Assembly (NCBI RefSeq): GCF_001648555.1 | Contig: NZ_LQXM01000026.1 | Coordinates: 1-64,000 of the forward strand | Length of the DNA stretch: 64,000 bases | Direction of reading: 5' to 3' | Origin: Rossellomorea aquimaris TF-12 | GTDB taxonomy: Bacteria; Bacillota; Bacilli; Bacillales; Bacillaceae_B | In this document: positions 26,478-35,136 of the stretch, piece by piece | Layout of the letters: every line of letters starts with the position of its first letter | Numbering within the stretch: position 1 is the stretch's first letter | Notes under the pieces: model-generated | The model's input: only the letters and a program-made list of their open reading frames with translations | The model's database searches: none | What the model was told of the DNA's origin: nothing | Made by a program: the position numbers and the translations under genes

Positions 26478-27212
26478 ATGAAACTTACTGTCATTGGACA
26501 ATGGGGAGGCTACCCTAAGGCAGGAGAAGCAAGTTCTGGCTATTTACTTGAACATAATGGCTTTAAACTGCTACTTGATTGTGGGAGTGGAGTATTATCT
26601 AATCTGCAAAATCATGTGGAGGCAACAGATTTGGATGCCCTCCTACTATCTCATTATCATCCTGACCATGTAGCAGATATAGGTGTACTACAACACGCCC
26701 TCTTAATTCAGTATTTTCTCGGGAAGAATAATGGAACATTGCCTGTCTATGCCCATGCAGAGGATAAAAATGGATTTCATTCTCTTACATATAAAGAATT
26801 AATGAAAGCAAACGAGTATAACAGCCAATCAACATTATCGATTGGTCCATTCACTGTTACATTTATAAAGACTAAGCACCCTGTTCCTTGTTTTGGAATG
26901 AGAATTGAAGCAGACGGGAAATCCATCTTTTATACAGCAGATACAGCCTACCTGGAATCATTTGTTTCATTTGGAAAAGATGCTGACCTACTTTTATGTG
27001 AATGTAACTTTTACGGGGAAATGGATGCTTCAAATGCCGGACATATGACGAGTTTAGATGCAGGGAAACTTGCAATGAAGACTAATGTTAAAAGATTAAT
27101 CCTGACTCATCTGCCCCATTTTGGAGACTTAGAGCAACTGGTTACTGAAGCAAAGAGTCTATATAAAGGCGAGGTCTTATTAGCACAAAAAGATATGGAA
27201 CTAATTATTTAG
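26478..27212 (+). CDS. yhfI: metallo-beta-lactamase fold hydrolase YhfI
   Basis: This 244-residue protein has the same length as B. subtilis YhfI. It has the MBL metal motif HYHPDH (about residues 59-64), a conserved Asp in TADTAYL and histidines near GHMTSLDAG and LTHLPHFGD. This places it near the RNase Z/phosphodiesterase type of MBL proteins. The substrate is unknown. GGGGAGG precedes ATG 26478. Only 11 bases separate it from lplJ, so the two are probably co-transcribed. Confidence 0.88.
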   Translation: MKLTVIGQWGGYPKAGEASSGYLLEHNGFKLLLDCGSGVLSNLQNHVEATDLDALLLSHYHPDHVADIGVLQHALLIQYFLGKNNGTLPVYAHAEDKNGFHSLTYKELMKANEYNSQSTLSIGPFTVTFIKTKHPVPCFGMRIEADGKSIFYTADTAYLESFVSFGKDADLLLCECNFYGEMDASNAGHMTSLDAGKLAMKTNVKRLILTHLPHFGDLEQLVTEAKSLYKGEVLLAQKDMELII

Positions 27213-27223
27213 GAGGATGAACA

Positions 27224-28210
27224 ATGCTATTTATTGATAATAAAGGAATTACGGATCCAAAAATTAATTTAGCTATTGAAGAATATGCTCTGAAAAATTT
27301 AGATATTAATGAAAGTTATTTGCTGTTTTATATTAATGAGCCATCCATTATTATTGGTAAAAATCAAAATACTGTTGAAGAGATAAATACAGATTACGTA
27401 GAGAAGCAAGGTCTTCATGTCGTTCGTCGTCTTTCTGGTGGGGGAGCTGTGTATCATGATTTAGGGAATCTGAATTTTAGCTTTATCACAAAAGATGATG
27501 GAGAGAGCTTCCATAACTTTAAGAAATTCACAGAGCCTGTGGTAACGGCTCTTCACAAGCTGGGAGTAAAAGCTGAACTAAGCGGACGAAATGATATCAT
27601 TGCAGAAGGCAGAAAGATTTCCGGGAACGCTCAGTTTTCAACAAAAGGGCGCATGTTTAGCCACGGAACTCTATTATTTGATTCTGAAATGGAAAACGTC
27701 GTATCAGCTCTAAATGTGAAAAAAGATAAAATTGAATCAAAAGGAATCAAATCCATCCGTAGTCGAGTAGCCAATATCTCTGAATTCTTAACAGAAGGGA
27801 TGACCATAGAAACGTTTCGCTCAACACTTTTAGAATATATCTTTGATGGGAGTGACGTTGAAGAATATGTTTTAACAGAAGAAGACTGGAAGAATATTCA
27901 TGACCTTTCAATAGAACGCTATGGAAACTGGAACTGGAATTACGGAAAGTCACCTAAGTTTAACTTGCAGCATTCTCACCGCTTTCCTGTCGGCCAAATT
28001 GACGTTCGATTAGAGGTAAACAAAGGACTTATTGAAAACTGTAAAATCTACGGTGATTTCTTTGGGGTTGGGAATGTAGAGGATATAGAAGAAAAGCTGA
28101 CGGGCACACGCTATGAACGTAATGAAATTGCCCAGGCACTTGAAAGTGTTGATATTCAACACTACTTTGGAAATGTTACGAAGGAAGAATTTGTGGATTT
28201 GGTGTATTAA
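27224..28210 (+). CDS. lplJ: lipoate-protein ligase LplJ
   Basis: This 328-residue ligase activates free lipoate with ATP and attaches it to lipoyl domains. Motifs are RRLSGGGAVYHDLGNLNFSF (adenylate-binding), NDIIAEGRKISGNAQF (catalytic Lys in GRKISG) and GTLLFDS. The C-terminal accessory domain (from about residue 245) is present. AGGAGGATG precedes ATG 27224. In B. subtilis lplJ (yhfJ) is followed by yhfK and yhfL; here the catabolic island follows instead. Confidence 0.93.
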   Translation: MLFIDNKGITDPKINLAIEEYALKNLDINESYLLFYINEPSIIIGKNQNTVEEINTDYVEKQGLHVVRRLSGGGAVYHDLGNLNFSFITKDDGESFHNFKKFTEPVVTALHKLGVKAELSGRNDIIAEGRKISGNAQFSTKGRMFSHGTLLFDSEMENVVSALNVKKDKIESKGIKSIRSRVANISEFLTEGMTIETFRSTLLEYIFDGSDVEEYVLTEEDWKNIHDLSIERYGNWNWNYGKSPKFNLQHSHRFPVGQIDVRLEVNKGLIENCKIYGDFFGVGNVEDIEEKLTGTRYERNEIAQALESVDIQHYFGNVTKEEFVDLVY

Positions 28211-28342
28211 TAAAATCAGGAACTTTATTTTAAAAAAGGATTTTTTTGTAAAATTTCTCTCCTACCTTAGAAAAGAAAATAGTAGTTGATTTCCTTTTAA
28301 GGAAGAGAAATTTGTTTTCTGTTATTCTTTTGCACCTTTTTA

Positions 28343-28459
28343 GCTCTGTCACGATAAATCTTTTAAAGGTGGTGAGGGGAACTTTGGAGGCTCGGTCGAA
28401 CGCTAGCTGCAAGCGGAATAGTTCCCCTCACCATCTAAGTACATACTAATTGACAGAGC
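28343..28459. repeat. complete GCTCTGTCA palindromic element, 117 bp
   Basis: The ends are GCTCTGTCA and TGACAGAGC. Inside are GGTGAGGGGAACT and AGTTCCCCTCACC, so the whole unit is a nested inverted repeat. The central part (GGAGGCTCGG) is shared in part with the copy at 35137. No reading frame is present. It resembles a miniature palindromic element rather than an insertion sequence. No clear target-site duplication is visible. Confidence 0.85.
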
Positions 28460-28550
28460 CTAGCAGGCTTTTGTTGAAAACATCATTTTTTACGAAAATA
28501 ACCTAATAAAAAAAAGAAAATTAAATAAAAATTAGATTTTTTAAAAAATT

Positions 28551-28591
28551 CTCACAATAATTTCACATTATGAAATTATTGTGAGTTTTTT
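28551..28591 (+). terminator. hairpin upstream of the catabolic operon (terminator or operator)
   Basis: CTCACAATAATTTC and GAAATTATTGTGAG form a perfect 14-base stem with a 6-7 base loop, followed by TTTTTTT. It could terminate read-through from lplJ. Its half-site ACAATAATT recurs in the palindrome in front of the IclR gene (30667-30683), so it may instead, or also, be a regulator-binding site. Confidence 0.7.
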
Positions 28592-28651
28592 TAGTTAGAA
28601 AGGTTTAGTATAGAGGTCAGATTAAGAAATAAGGAGGTGGCATTTAAGAAA

Positions 28652-29134
28652 ATGGATATACGTGATTTGCGAAACTGTTTTGGGAAATTTGCCACGGGAG
28701 TAACAGTCGTTTCATGGAAAGGTGAAAATAATCAAAATCATGGTATTACCGTTAATTCTTTTACTTCAGTTTCTTTAGATCCTCCACTAGTACTGGTATC
28801 TATTGATAAAAAAGCCAGGGCGAAAGAAAGAATGAAAGGAAAACCATTCGTAATTAATATTTTAGCAGCTGGTCAAGAAGCAGTTGCCTGGCAGTTTGCC
28901 GGAAAGGAACAGCAAGGTCTTCAAATTGAATGGAAAGACTCAGAATGTGGACCGATGATTAAGGGGTCTCTAGCCACATTAAATTGTAAGCCTTGGAAAG
29001 AATACGATGGGGGAGATCATGTTTTATTTATTGGTGAAGTAGAAGATTACCATTATGAAGAAGGTAATAGTTTAGTATTTTTTCAAGGAAAGTTTTTAGA
29101 AACCAACTCCATTGATAATTATGTGAAAAAGTAG
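28652..29134 (+). CDS. flavin reductase, small component of anthranilate 3-monooxygenase
   Basis: This 160-residue protein belongs to the HpaC/ActVB-type flavin reductase family, which reduces FAD or FMN with NAD(P)H and passes it to a partner oxygenase. Family motifs are FATGVTVVSW near the N-terminus, NSFTSVSLDPPLVLVSIDK and the C-terminal GDHVLFIGEVEDY. The GTG at 28637 lies on the AAGGAGGTGG site itself; ATG 28652 is the likelier start. It lies 18 bases before the large oxygenase gene, supporting a two-component system. Confidence 0.85.
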   Translation: MDIRDLRNCFGKFATGVTVVSWKGENNQNHGITVNSFTSVSLDPPLVLVSIDKKARAKERMKGKPFVINILAAGQEAVAWQFAGKEQQGLQIEWKDSECGPMIKGSLATLNCKPWKEYDGGDHVLFIGEVEDYHYEEGNSLVFFQGKFLETNSIDNYVKK

Positions 29135-29152
29135 GATTAAGGGGGAGAATAA

Positions 29153-30631
29153 ATGGCAATTCGTAATGGAGCACAGTATATATCGGGTTTGAAGGACCGT
29201 AAGCCAGAGGTTTGGTTAGGTGGGAAAAAAGTAGAGAATGTTTATGACGAAGAAGTATTCCGTCAGCCTATTCATGAAATCGCGAAACTCTATGACATTC
29301 AAAATGATCCTAAGTACAAAGAAGATATCACCTACATATGTGAAGAAACAGGTGAAAGATTCTCCCATGCTTTTAAAGTCCCAAAATCATATGAAGATTT
29401 AAAAGCAAGAAGTAAACTTTTTGAAGTTTGGGCAAGAGCTACTTTTGGTTTAATGGGTAGAACTCCAGATTTTTTAAATGTAACCATAACAGCCATGGCA
29501 AGCAATACGTGGTTCCTGGATCAATACAATCCAGAGTGGTCTAAGAACATGGTGAATTACTATGATTATATTAGAACGAATGACTTATTTTTAACCCATG
29601 CTATTATTAATCCTCAGAATGACCGTAGCAAATCCTCTCATGAGCAGCAAGATGAATTCACCCACTTAGGAGTTGTAGAAGAAAGACCTGATGGCTTTAT
29701 CGTTCGTGGAGCGAAAATGCTGGCGACTCTTGCACCGATTACAGATGAAGTCATTATATACTCCTTCCCGGGTTTTCAACCGGGTGATGAGAAACATGCC
29801 ATTGCATTTGCTCTTCCAATAGATACCCCAGGATTACGGATTATATGTAGAGAACCGATGCAAGATGGGAAACGATCAGTATTAGATCATCCACTCGCTT
29901 CGAGATATGAAGAAATGGATGCCTTATTGGTCTTCAATGATGTATTTGTTCCGAGTGAACGAATTTTTATTAATCAAAATATTGAAGCCGCTAATCTTTT
30001 ATACCCTAAAACGGGAATTGGACAACAGCCGGCACACCAATCAGGTGTTAGAGGCTTGGTGAAGCTGCAATTCGCTTCTGAGGTAGCTGCTAGAGTTGCA
30101 GATTCCATTGGGGTTGACGGTTATTTAAACGTTCAAACCCAGTTGGGAGAATTAATGCAGTCAGTTGAAGCCATAAGAGCTCTATTGAGAGTAGCAGAAT
30201 ATGAATACGAAACCACTGATTTAGGAGAGGTAAGACCGGCGGGCACACCACTTGAAACGATACGTGGAATGCTGCCTAAGTTATATCCTCGTGCCATTGA
30301 AGTGATGCAAACAGTTGGAGCTGGCGGACTATTAATGTCCCCGACCTTTGCCGATTTTGAAAATCCTGAACTTCGTGGAGATGCTGAAAAGTACTATGTA
30401 GGACGGAAAGGGATTTCATCACAAGAGCGTGTTCAGTTGTTTAAACTTGCATGGGATCTATGTGGAGAAGCCTTTGGTCAAAGGTTACTTCAATATGAAC
30501 GTTATTATTCTGGGGATCCATTAAGAAGGCTTGGGCGATTTTATGCAGGGTTTAAGAAACAGCATTCTTTTGACATGGTTGATGAAGCATTAAAGGGCTC
30601 AAAAGACTTAGAGCAACAACCTACCCCTTAA
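29153..30631 (+). CDS. FAD-dependent anthranilate 3-monooxygenase, HpaB family
   Basis: This 492-residue oxygenase is of the 4-hydroxyphenylacetate-3-hydroxylase (HpaB) family with acyl-CoA-dehydrogenase-like fold; typical motifs are [29 protein letters not shown] and [18 protein letters not shown] member of this family from Geobacillus thermodenitrificans is the established anthranilate 3-monooxygenase (EC 1.14.14.8). Here the downstream genes all process 3-hydroxyanthranilate and its products, so anthranilate is the best substrate (inference). No homoprotocatechuate-pathway gene is present, which argues against 4-hydroxyphenylacetate. AAGGGGGAG precedes ATG 29153. Confidence 0.82.
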   Translation: MAIRNGAQYISGLKDRKPEVWLGGKKVENVYDEEVFRQPIHEIAKLYDIQNDPKYKEDITYICEETGERFSHAFKVPKSYEDLKARSKLFEVWARATFGLMGRTPDFLNVTITAMASNTWFLDQYNPEWSKNMVNYYDYIRTNDLFLTHAIINPQNDRSKSSHEQQDEFTHLGVVEERPDGFIVRGAKMLATLAPITDEVIIYSFPGFQPGDEKHAIAFALPIDTPGLRIICREPMQDGKRSVLDHPLASRYEEMDALLVFNDVFVPSERIFINQNIEAANLLYPKTGIGQQPAHQSGVRGLVKLQFASEVAARVADSIGVDGYLNVQTQLGELMQSVEAIRALLRVAEYEYETTDLGEVRPAGTPLETIRGMLPKLYPRAIEVMQTVGAGGLLMSPTFADFENPELRGDAEKYYVGRKGISSQERVQLFKLAWDLCGEAFGQRLLQYERYYSGDPLRRLGRFYAGFKKQHSFDMVDEALKGSKDLEQQPTP

Positions 30632-30632
30632 A

Positions 30633-30646
30633 TGAAAGCGCTTTAT
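30633..30646. promoter_or_regulatory. candidate cre (CcpA) site
   Basis: TGAAAGCGCTTTAT matches the cre consensus TGWAANCGNTNWCA at 12 of 14 positions and is centred on the palindrome AAAGCGCTTT. It lies just after the monooxygenase stop codon and about 90 bases before the IclR gene. Catabolite repression of an aromatic pathway would be expected biology, but this is inferred from the motif. Confidence 0.5.
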
Positions 30647-30666
30647 TTATTAGTTGAAAAGAAGGG

Positions 30667-30683
30667 ATTGTAACAATAATTGT
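30667..30683. promoter_or_regulatory. overlapping palindromes before the IclR gene, candidate operator
   Basis: ATTGTAACAATAATTGT reads as two overlapping 11-base palindromes (ATTGT-A-ACAAT and ACAAT-A-ATTGT). The half-site ACAATAATT is also found in the hairpin at 28551-28584 before the first gene of the cluster. A shared site next to the regulator gene and in front of the operon is what an autoregulated IclR system would show. Confidence 0.45.
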
Positions 30684-30736
30684 CAAATCCTTAATGTGGT
30701 ACTGGTAATCAATCGTAGGATGAGGGGGATAAGGAA

Positions 30737-31489
30737 TTGATTTCTTCTGTAAAGAAAATTTCCAAAATTCTGAACTGTTTCACCAATGAAGAGCCTGCAT
30801 TAGGAAATAATGAAATTGCCGAAAAGCTTGGGATGAATGCGAGTACAGTGCATCACTTAGTCCGTTCATTATGTGAAGAGGGAATGTTAATACAGGACAG
30901 TCGAAAAAAATACCGGTTAGGATGGAAGCTCTTAGAATGGAGTAACCATGTTATGTATCAACAGGATATCTACAGTGAAGCAACGCCTTTTTGTGAAGGG
31001 TTAATTCGAAAATTTCAAGGTACAGTTCATATTGGAATGTTTGATTCAGGAGAAGTTCGATTTGTCTTAAAAGTAAAATCCAAAACATCTTTGCCTATTC
31101 CCACTTATGTTGGAGCCACTAAACCTGCCTACTGTACGAGTACAGGGAAGGTTTTATTGGCCAATAACCCTTCATTAATTAAACCTACGATTGCCAAAGG
31201 TCTATTACAACGTGCACCTAATACCATTACATGCGTATCAAAATTAAAGGAAGAGCTAAAACAAATAAAGATCCAAGGGTATGCCATTAGCAATAATGAA
31301 AATGAACTTGGCCTTTACGGAATAGCAGCCCCTATTCGTTCCTACAATGGTCAAACCATTGCGGCGCTAAATATGGTGGGGCCTATTTCATATATGGACG
31401 GAAGAAATCGAAATGAAATGATCAGAAGTGTCGTAAGTACAGCAGAAAATATCTCTAAGGACATTGGATATATTAGCAGTGTGTTGTAA
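30737..31489 (+). CDS. IclR family transcriptional regulator of the catabolic cluster
   Basis: This 250-residue regulator has an N-terminal winged helix (residues about 5-65, NEIAEKLGMNASTVHHLVRSLCEEG) and a C-terminal IclR effector domain. The domain carries the typical AYCTSTGKVLLA, GYAISNNENELGLYGIAAPI and the final MVGPIS region. Family members control aromatic-acid catabolism and bind pathway compounds. The start is a TTG at 30737 with GGGGGATAAGG upstream. It lies inside the cluster in the same direction. Anthranilate or 3-hydroxyanthranilate as effector is an inference. Confidence 0.85.
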   Translation: MISSVKKISKILNCFTNEEPALGNNEIAEKLGMNASTVHHLVRSLCEEGMLIQDSRKKYRLGWKLLEWSNHVMYQQDIYSEATPFCEGLIRKFQGTVHIGMFDSGEVRFVLKVKSKTSLPIPTYVGATKPAYCTSTGKVLLANNPSLIKPTIAKGLLQRAPNTITCVSKLKEELKQIKIQGYAISNNENELGLYGIAAPIRSYNGQTIAALNMVGPISYMDGRNRNEMIRSVVSTAENISKDIGYISSVL

Positions 31490-31516
31490 GGATATTAAAT
31501 TTTAGGAGGATGTAAT

Positions 31517-32068
31517 ATGACTACTCAATCAAAATCATTTTTAAAAACGAGAGTACTAGATTTATTTAAAACAATAGAAGATAACAAAGACTTACTAAAG
31601 CCACCAGTAAACAATAAAGTGCTTTGGGAAGACTCTGAGTTTATTGCAATGCTACTTGGTGGGCCGAATAAACGCCGAGATTTTCATGTGGATCCCTCAG
31701 ATGAATTTTTTTATCAAGTTAAAGGAAATGCCTATGTTGAATGTATTAATGAAGAAGGTAAGCGTGAAGTAGTGACAGTAGGCGAAGGGGAAATATTCAT
31801 GCTGCCGGCAAATGTACCTCACTCCCCACATAGAGTGGCAGATTCCTATGGAATTGTACTTGAAAGAAAAAGAAATCAGGGTGAATTAGAAAGCTTTGTT
31901 TGGTTCTGTGATAAATGTGACCATGAAATGCACAAAGCTACTGTTCAACTTACAAATATTGAAACACAAGTGAAAGAAGCGATAGAGCATTTTAATTCTA
32001 GTGAAGATTTGCGTATATGTGAAAATTGTGGTTATAAAATGCCTCCAGAAGCAGAGGAATGGAAATGA
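31517..32068 (+). CDS. nbaC: 3-hydroxyanthranilate 3,4-dioxygenase
   Basis: This 183-residue cupin dioxygenase opens the ring of 3-hydroxyanthranilate to 2-amino-3-carboxymuconate semialdehyde. The Fe2+ ligands are visible as His57 and Glu63 (RRDFHVDPSDEFFYQ) and His102 (VPHSPHR). A second, rubredoxin-like metal site near the C-terminus has Cys131/Cys134 (CDKC) and Cys168/Cys171 (CENC), as in other bacterial enzymes of this type. The start is ATG 31517 after AGGAGGATG. The stop overlaps the start of the decarboxylase gene (ATGA). Confidence 0.93.
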   Translation: MTTQSKSFLKTRVLDLFKTIEDNKDLLKPPVNNKVLWEDSEFIAMLLGGPNKRRDFHVDPSDEFFYQVKGNAYVECINEEGKREVVTVGEGEIFMLPANVPHSPHRVADSYGIVLERKRNQGELESFVWFCDKCDHEMHKATVQLTNIETQVKEAIEHFNSSEDLRICENCGYKMPPEAEEWK

Positions 32069-33114
32069 GAGTAGATTTTCATACACACATAATTCCAAAA
32101 GAATTACCGGATTTTGCTGAAAAATATGGAGGGAAGTGGCCAGTTCTTCATCAAACATGTGCGTGTGGTGCCAATATTATGGTGGAAGGTAAGGTATTTA
32201 GAGAGGTCACGGATCAAGTCTGGAGTCCTCAAAAGAGAATTCAAGACATGGATCGAGAAGGTGTCGATATTCAAGTGCTTTCACCTATTCCCGTGACATT
32301 TTCTTACTGGGCTGAAAAGGATGCTGCCCTTGAAATGGCAAAGATTCAAAATGACTTTATCTCTAAAACCGTCCAAGAATATCCTGCCCGTTTTGTAGGT
32401 TTAGGCACTGTTCCTATGCAGGATGCAGAAACGGCCATTAAAGAGATGGATCGTTGTATCCATGAGTTGAACTTATATGGAATTGAGATTGGAACGAATG
32501 TGAATGGCGAAAATTTAGACGCACCTGATTTTCTACCGTTTTTTGAGATGGCTGAAAAATGGAATGTTCCATTATTTATTCATCCATGGGAAACGCTGGC
32601 GAGAGACAGAACACCTCGTCATAATTTCATGTACACAATCGGAATGCCGAGTGAAACAGCTCTTGCTGCTGCCAGTCTTGTGTGGAGTGGAGTAATAGAG
32701 AAATTTCCAAATTTAAAGGTTTGTTTTGCACATGGTGGAGGCTCATTTCCTTACATTCTCCCAAGATTAGATCAAGGATGGAAGGTATGGCCACAATTGC
32801 GGTTAACAACTCACCCACCTAGCTACTATGTGAAAAACTTTTACTTTGATTCATTAAACTATGATTCATTAAATGTAAATTATTTAATCGATCGATTTGG
32901 CCATGAAAAAGTATTGATGGGTTCGGATTATCCTTTCTTATTAAGAGAGATTCCACCAGGTAAGGTAATAGACGGAATGGCTGACTTAACCTCTGTACAA
33001 AAGCGAATGATACTTGGTGAAAATGCTTTGAGATTCTTAAATATAAAGGAGTTTAGATCTGATGGAACCAAAACTAATGACGCCAGAGGAGAAACTTCAA
33101 AATCTGGGACTTAA
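32065..33114 (+). CDS. nbaD: aminocarboxymuconate-semialdehyde decarboxylase
   Basis: This metal-dependent amidohydrolase-fold decarboxylase of about 349 residues converts 2-amino-3-carboxymuconate semialdehyde to 2-aminomuconate semialdehyde. It prevents spontaneous cyclisation to quinolinate. The zinc motif HTH (MRVDFHTHIIP, His6 and His8), the later FAHGGGSFPYILPRLDQGW and the metal Asp in MGSDYPFLL are present. ATG 32065 forms an ATGA overlap with nbaC and is six or seven bases from AGAGG. The 3' end overlaps the next gene by 53 bases, so the last residues (FRSDGTKTNDARGETSKSGT) are an unusual hydrophilic tail. Confidence 0.92.
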   Translation: MRVDFHTHIIPKELPDFAEKYGGKWPVLHQTCACGANIMVEGKVFREVTDQVWSPQKRIQDMDREGVDIQVLSPIPVTFSYWAEKDAALEMAKIQNDFISKTVQEYPARFVGLGTVPMQDAETAIKEMDRCIHELNLYGIEIGTNVNGENLDAPDFLPFFEMAEKWNVPLFIHPWETLARDRTPRHNFMYTIGMPSETALAAASLVWSGVIEKFPNLKVCFAHGGGSFPYILPRLDQGWKVWPQLRLTTHPPSYYVKNFYFDSLNYDSLNVNYLIDRFGHEKVLMGSDYPFLLREIPPGKVIDGMADLTSVQKRMILGENALRFLNIKEFRSDGTKTNDARGETSKSGT

Positions 33115-33541
33115 CCTTTCACCTGTTCGCCCAGCGGTAGGAAACTACGTGAGCAGAGTTCGCGTAGGGAATTTAATTTTCACTTCAGGTCAAGGTGTAG
33201 ATGAATTCCATGGAAAGCTTGGTAGGGACTTAGATGTCGAGGAAGGCTACCTTGCCGCTCGTCAATCCATGGTGAATTTATTAAATGTTCTTAAGGCTGA
33301 AGTTGGGGAGCTTAGCCGAATTAAGAGGATTGTTAAAATCTTAGGTTTTGTTAACTCCACAGAAGATTTTATTGATCAGCCGAAAGTAATGAATGGTGCC
33401 TCTGATTTACTGGTAGAAGTGTTTGGAGATAGGGGTCGACATGCTCGCTCAGCCGTAGGGATGGCTCAATTACCTGGAGGAACAGCCATAGAAATAGAGA
33501 TGATCGTTGAACTAGAAGATCCATTAACTAAAGTAGAGTAA
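33062..33541 (+). CDS. nbaF: 2-aminomuconate deaminase, RidA/YjgF family
   Basis: This 159-residue RidA-fold protein hydrolyses the enamine/imine nitrogen of 2-aminomuconate to give 4-oxalocrotonate and ammonia. Family motifs are VGNLIFTSGQG near residue 37 and GRHARSAVGMAQLPGGTAIEIEMIVEL at the C-terminus, with the substrate-binding arginine. Its place between decarboxylase and dehydrogenase genes supports this role over generic RidA housekeeping. AAAGGAG lies ten bases before ATG 33062. A terminator-like hairpin follows directly. Confidence 0.88.
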   Translation: MEPKLMTPEEKLQNLGLNLSPVRPAVGNYVSRVRVGNLIFTSGQGVDEFHGKLGRDLDVEEGYLAARQSMVNLLNVLKAEVGELSRIKRIVKILGFVNSTEDFIDQPKVMNGASDLLVEVFGDRGRHARSAVGMAQLPGGTAIEIEMIVELEDPLTKVE

Positions 33542-33542
33542 C

Positions 33543-33575
33543 AAAAAAAGGTGGCGATTCTGTCACCTTTTTTCA
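33543..33575 (+). terminator. internal terminator or attenuator after nbaF
   Basis: AAAAAGGTG / CACCTTTTTT with a loop of about ten bases, ending in T-runs, sits between nbaF and nbaE. It would reduce transcription of the rest of the cluster, or the second part has its own promoter. Confidence 0.65.
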
Positions 33576-33613
33576 AAATAACAACTAGTGACTGTGAATA
33601 GGAGGTTCTTTCA

Positions 33614-35089
33614 TTGCAATTAAAAGAGAAGTCTAACCAAAAAGTCAGACCAATCGATTGTAGGCACTTCATTAATGGTGAATATAGAGATTCATACGAT
33701 TTGAAAACCTTTAACAATATGAACCCAGCAACAGAAGAAATTTTAGGAACAGTTGCCGAAGGTGGAAAAAGGGAAGTGGATGCGGCGGTAAAAGCAGCAA
33801 AGAAAGCTTTAGTTGGCCCATGGAAAACGTTTACTTCCAGTCAACGTTCCGCTGTTTTAAGAAGAATTGGTGATTTAATTCTTGAACGAAAAGAAGAGCT
33901 AGCTGTTCTAGAATCGATGGATACAGGAAAGCCGTATCAAATGTCACTTGAAATCGATATCCCAAGAGCAGCTTATAATTTTCATTTTTTTGCAGATTAC
34001 TTAACGTCGATGGGTACGGAAGCTTATCAACAAGATCAACAAGCTCTACATTATTCCATTCGTCGCCCAGTTGGAGTGGTAGGGATGATTAACCCATGGA
34101 ATCTACCATTGTTACTCCTTACTTGGAAAATGGCTCCATGTCTTGCTGCTGGAAATACTGCAGTAATGAAGCCGGCAGAATGGACTCCAATGACTGCGAC
34201 AGTGCTGGCAGAAATATGTAAAGATGCAGGAGTTCCAGACGGAGTAGTCAATCTAGTACATGGATTTGGGCCAGGTTCAGCTGGAGCTGCCATTACGGAA
34301 CACCCTGACGTAGATGCCGTTACGTTTACTGGTGAAACAAAAACAGGAACAGCGATCATGAAAGCTGCTGCTCCTACCTTAAAGAAATTATCATACGAGC
34401 TAGGCGGGAAAAACCCTAATATTATCTTTGCGGATTCCGATTTAGATGAAGTGATCGAGACCACATTGAAATCAAGTTTTATGAATCAAGGTGAAGTTTG
34501 TTTATGTGGTTCGCGAATTTATGTGGAAAGCCCTGTTTACGAAAATTTCATAGAAAAATTCACCGCAAAAACGAGAGAACTTAAAGTGGGAAATCCCTTT
34601 AATAGTGATACAAATGTTGGAGCAGTAATCAGTAAAGAACACTATGATCGAGTGTTAGGTTACATACAGTCAGCAAGAGATGAAGGAGGAACTGTACTGA
34701 CTGGAGGGGAGAGACAAACAGCTGAAGATAAAGGATATTTCATCATGCCTACGATTGTCGTGGGACTTGATCGAAATGCTAAATGTGTCCGAGAAGAAAT
34801 TTTTGGCCCTGTTGTGACTGTACTTCCTTTTGACACTGAGGAGGAAGTAATCGAACAAGCAAATGATACACATTACGGATTAGGAACAACCATTTGGACG
34901 AATGATTTACGAAAGGCACATCGAGTCGCTCACCAAATAGAAGCAGGAATTATTTGGGTTAACACCTGGTACTTACGTGATCTCCGCACTCCTTTTGGAG
35001 GGATGAAGCAAAGTGGGATTGGTAGAGAAGGTGGAATGCACAGCTTTGAGTTTTATAGTGAACTATCAAATATCACCATCAAGTTATAA
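33614..35089 (+). CDS. nbaE: 2-aminomuconate-semialdehyde dehydrogenase
   Basis: This 491-residue NAD-dependent aldehyde dehydrogenase oxidises 2-aminomuconate semialdehyde to 2-aminomuconate. The catalytic Cys296 (NQGEVCLCG, with a second Cys298) and Glu262 (YELGGKNPN) are present, as are the NAD-binding GFGPGSAGAAI turn and the C-terminal PFGGMKQSGIGREGG motif. The NQGEVCLCGSR context is typical of the 2-hydroxymuconate/2-aminomuconate semialdehyde group. The TTG start at 33614 has AGGAGG upstream. A 550-base gap with two repeats follows. Confidence 0.9.
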   Translation: MQLKEKSNQKVRPIDCRHFINGEYRDSYDLKTFNNMNPATEEILGTVAEGGKREVDAAVKAAKKALVGPWKTFTSSQRSAVLRRIGDLILERKEELAVLESMDTGKPYQMSLEIDIPRAAYNFHFFADYLTSMGTEAYQQDQQALHYSIRRPVGVVGMINPWNLPLLLLTWKMAPCLAAGNTAVMKPAEWTPMTATVLAEICKDAGVPDGVVNLVHGFGPGSAGAAITEHPDVDAVTFTGETKTGTAIMKAAAPTLKKLSYELGGKNPNIIFADSDLDEVIETTLKSSFMNQGEVCLCGSRIYVESPVYENFIEKFTAKTRELKVGNPFNSDTNVGAVISKEHYDRVLGYIQSARDEGGTVLTGGERQTAEDKGYFIMPTIVVGLDRNAKCVREEIFGPVVTVLPFDTEEEVIEQANDTHYGLGTTIWTNDLRKAHRVAHQIEAGIIWVNTWYLRDLRTPFGGMKQSGIGREGGMHSFEFYSELSNITIKL

Positions 35090-35136
35090 AGCTCTTTTCT
35101 CAAAGATTGTTGTTTTATACATGAGTCTGTTAAATG

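Larger units (their letters stand above)
28211..28651. other. junction between the conserved backbone and the catabolic island
   Basis: This 440-base gene-free stretch holds a short remnant of the GGAGCGGAAG repeat flank (about 28269-28296), a complete GCTCTGTCA palindromic element (28343-28459), an A/T-rich segment and a hairpin (28551-28591) immediately upstream of the first catabolic gene. The operon promoter must be near its right end, but I cannot place it with certainty. Confidence 0.6.

Noticed and set aside
29153-30631. 4-hydroxyphenylacetate 3-monooxygenase
   Set aside because: The family is right, but no homoprotocatechuate genes occur nearby, while all downstream enzymes fit 3-hydroxyanthranilate breakdown.
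33062-33541. General RidA housekeeping deaminase
   Set aside because: The gene overlaps nbaD and is nested in the aminomuconate pathway, so the specific 2-aminomuconate deaminase role is preferred.
34051-34464. 137-residue antisense frame within nbaE
   Set aside because: It lies entirely inside a well-supported dehydrogenase gene and has no ribosome binding site.
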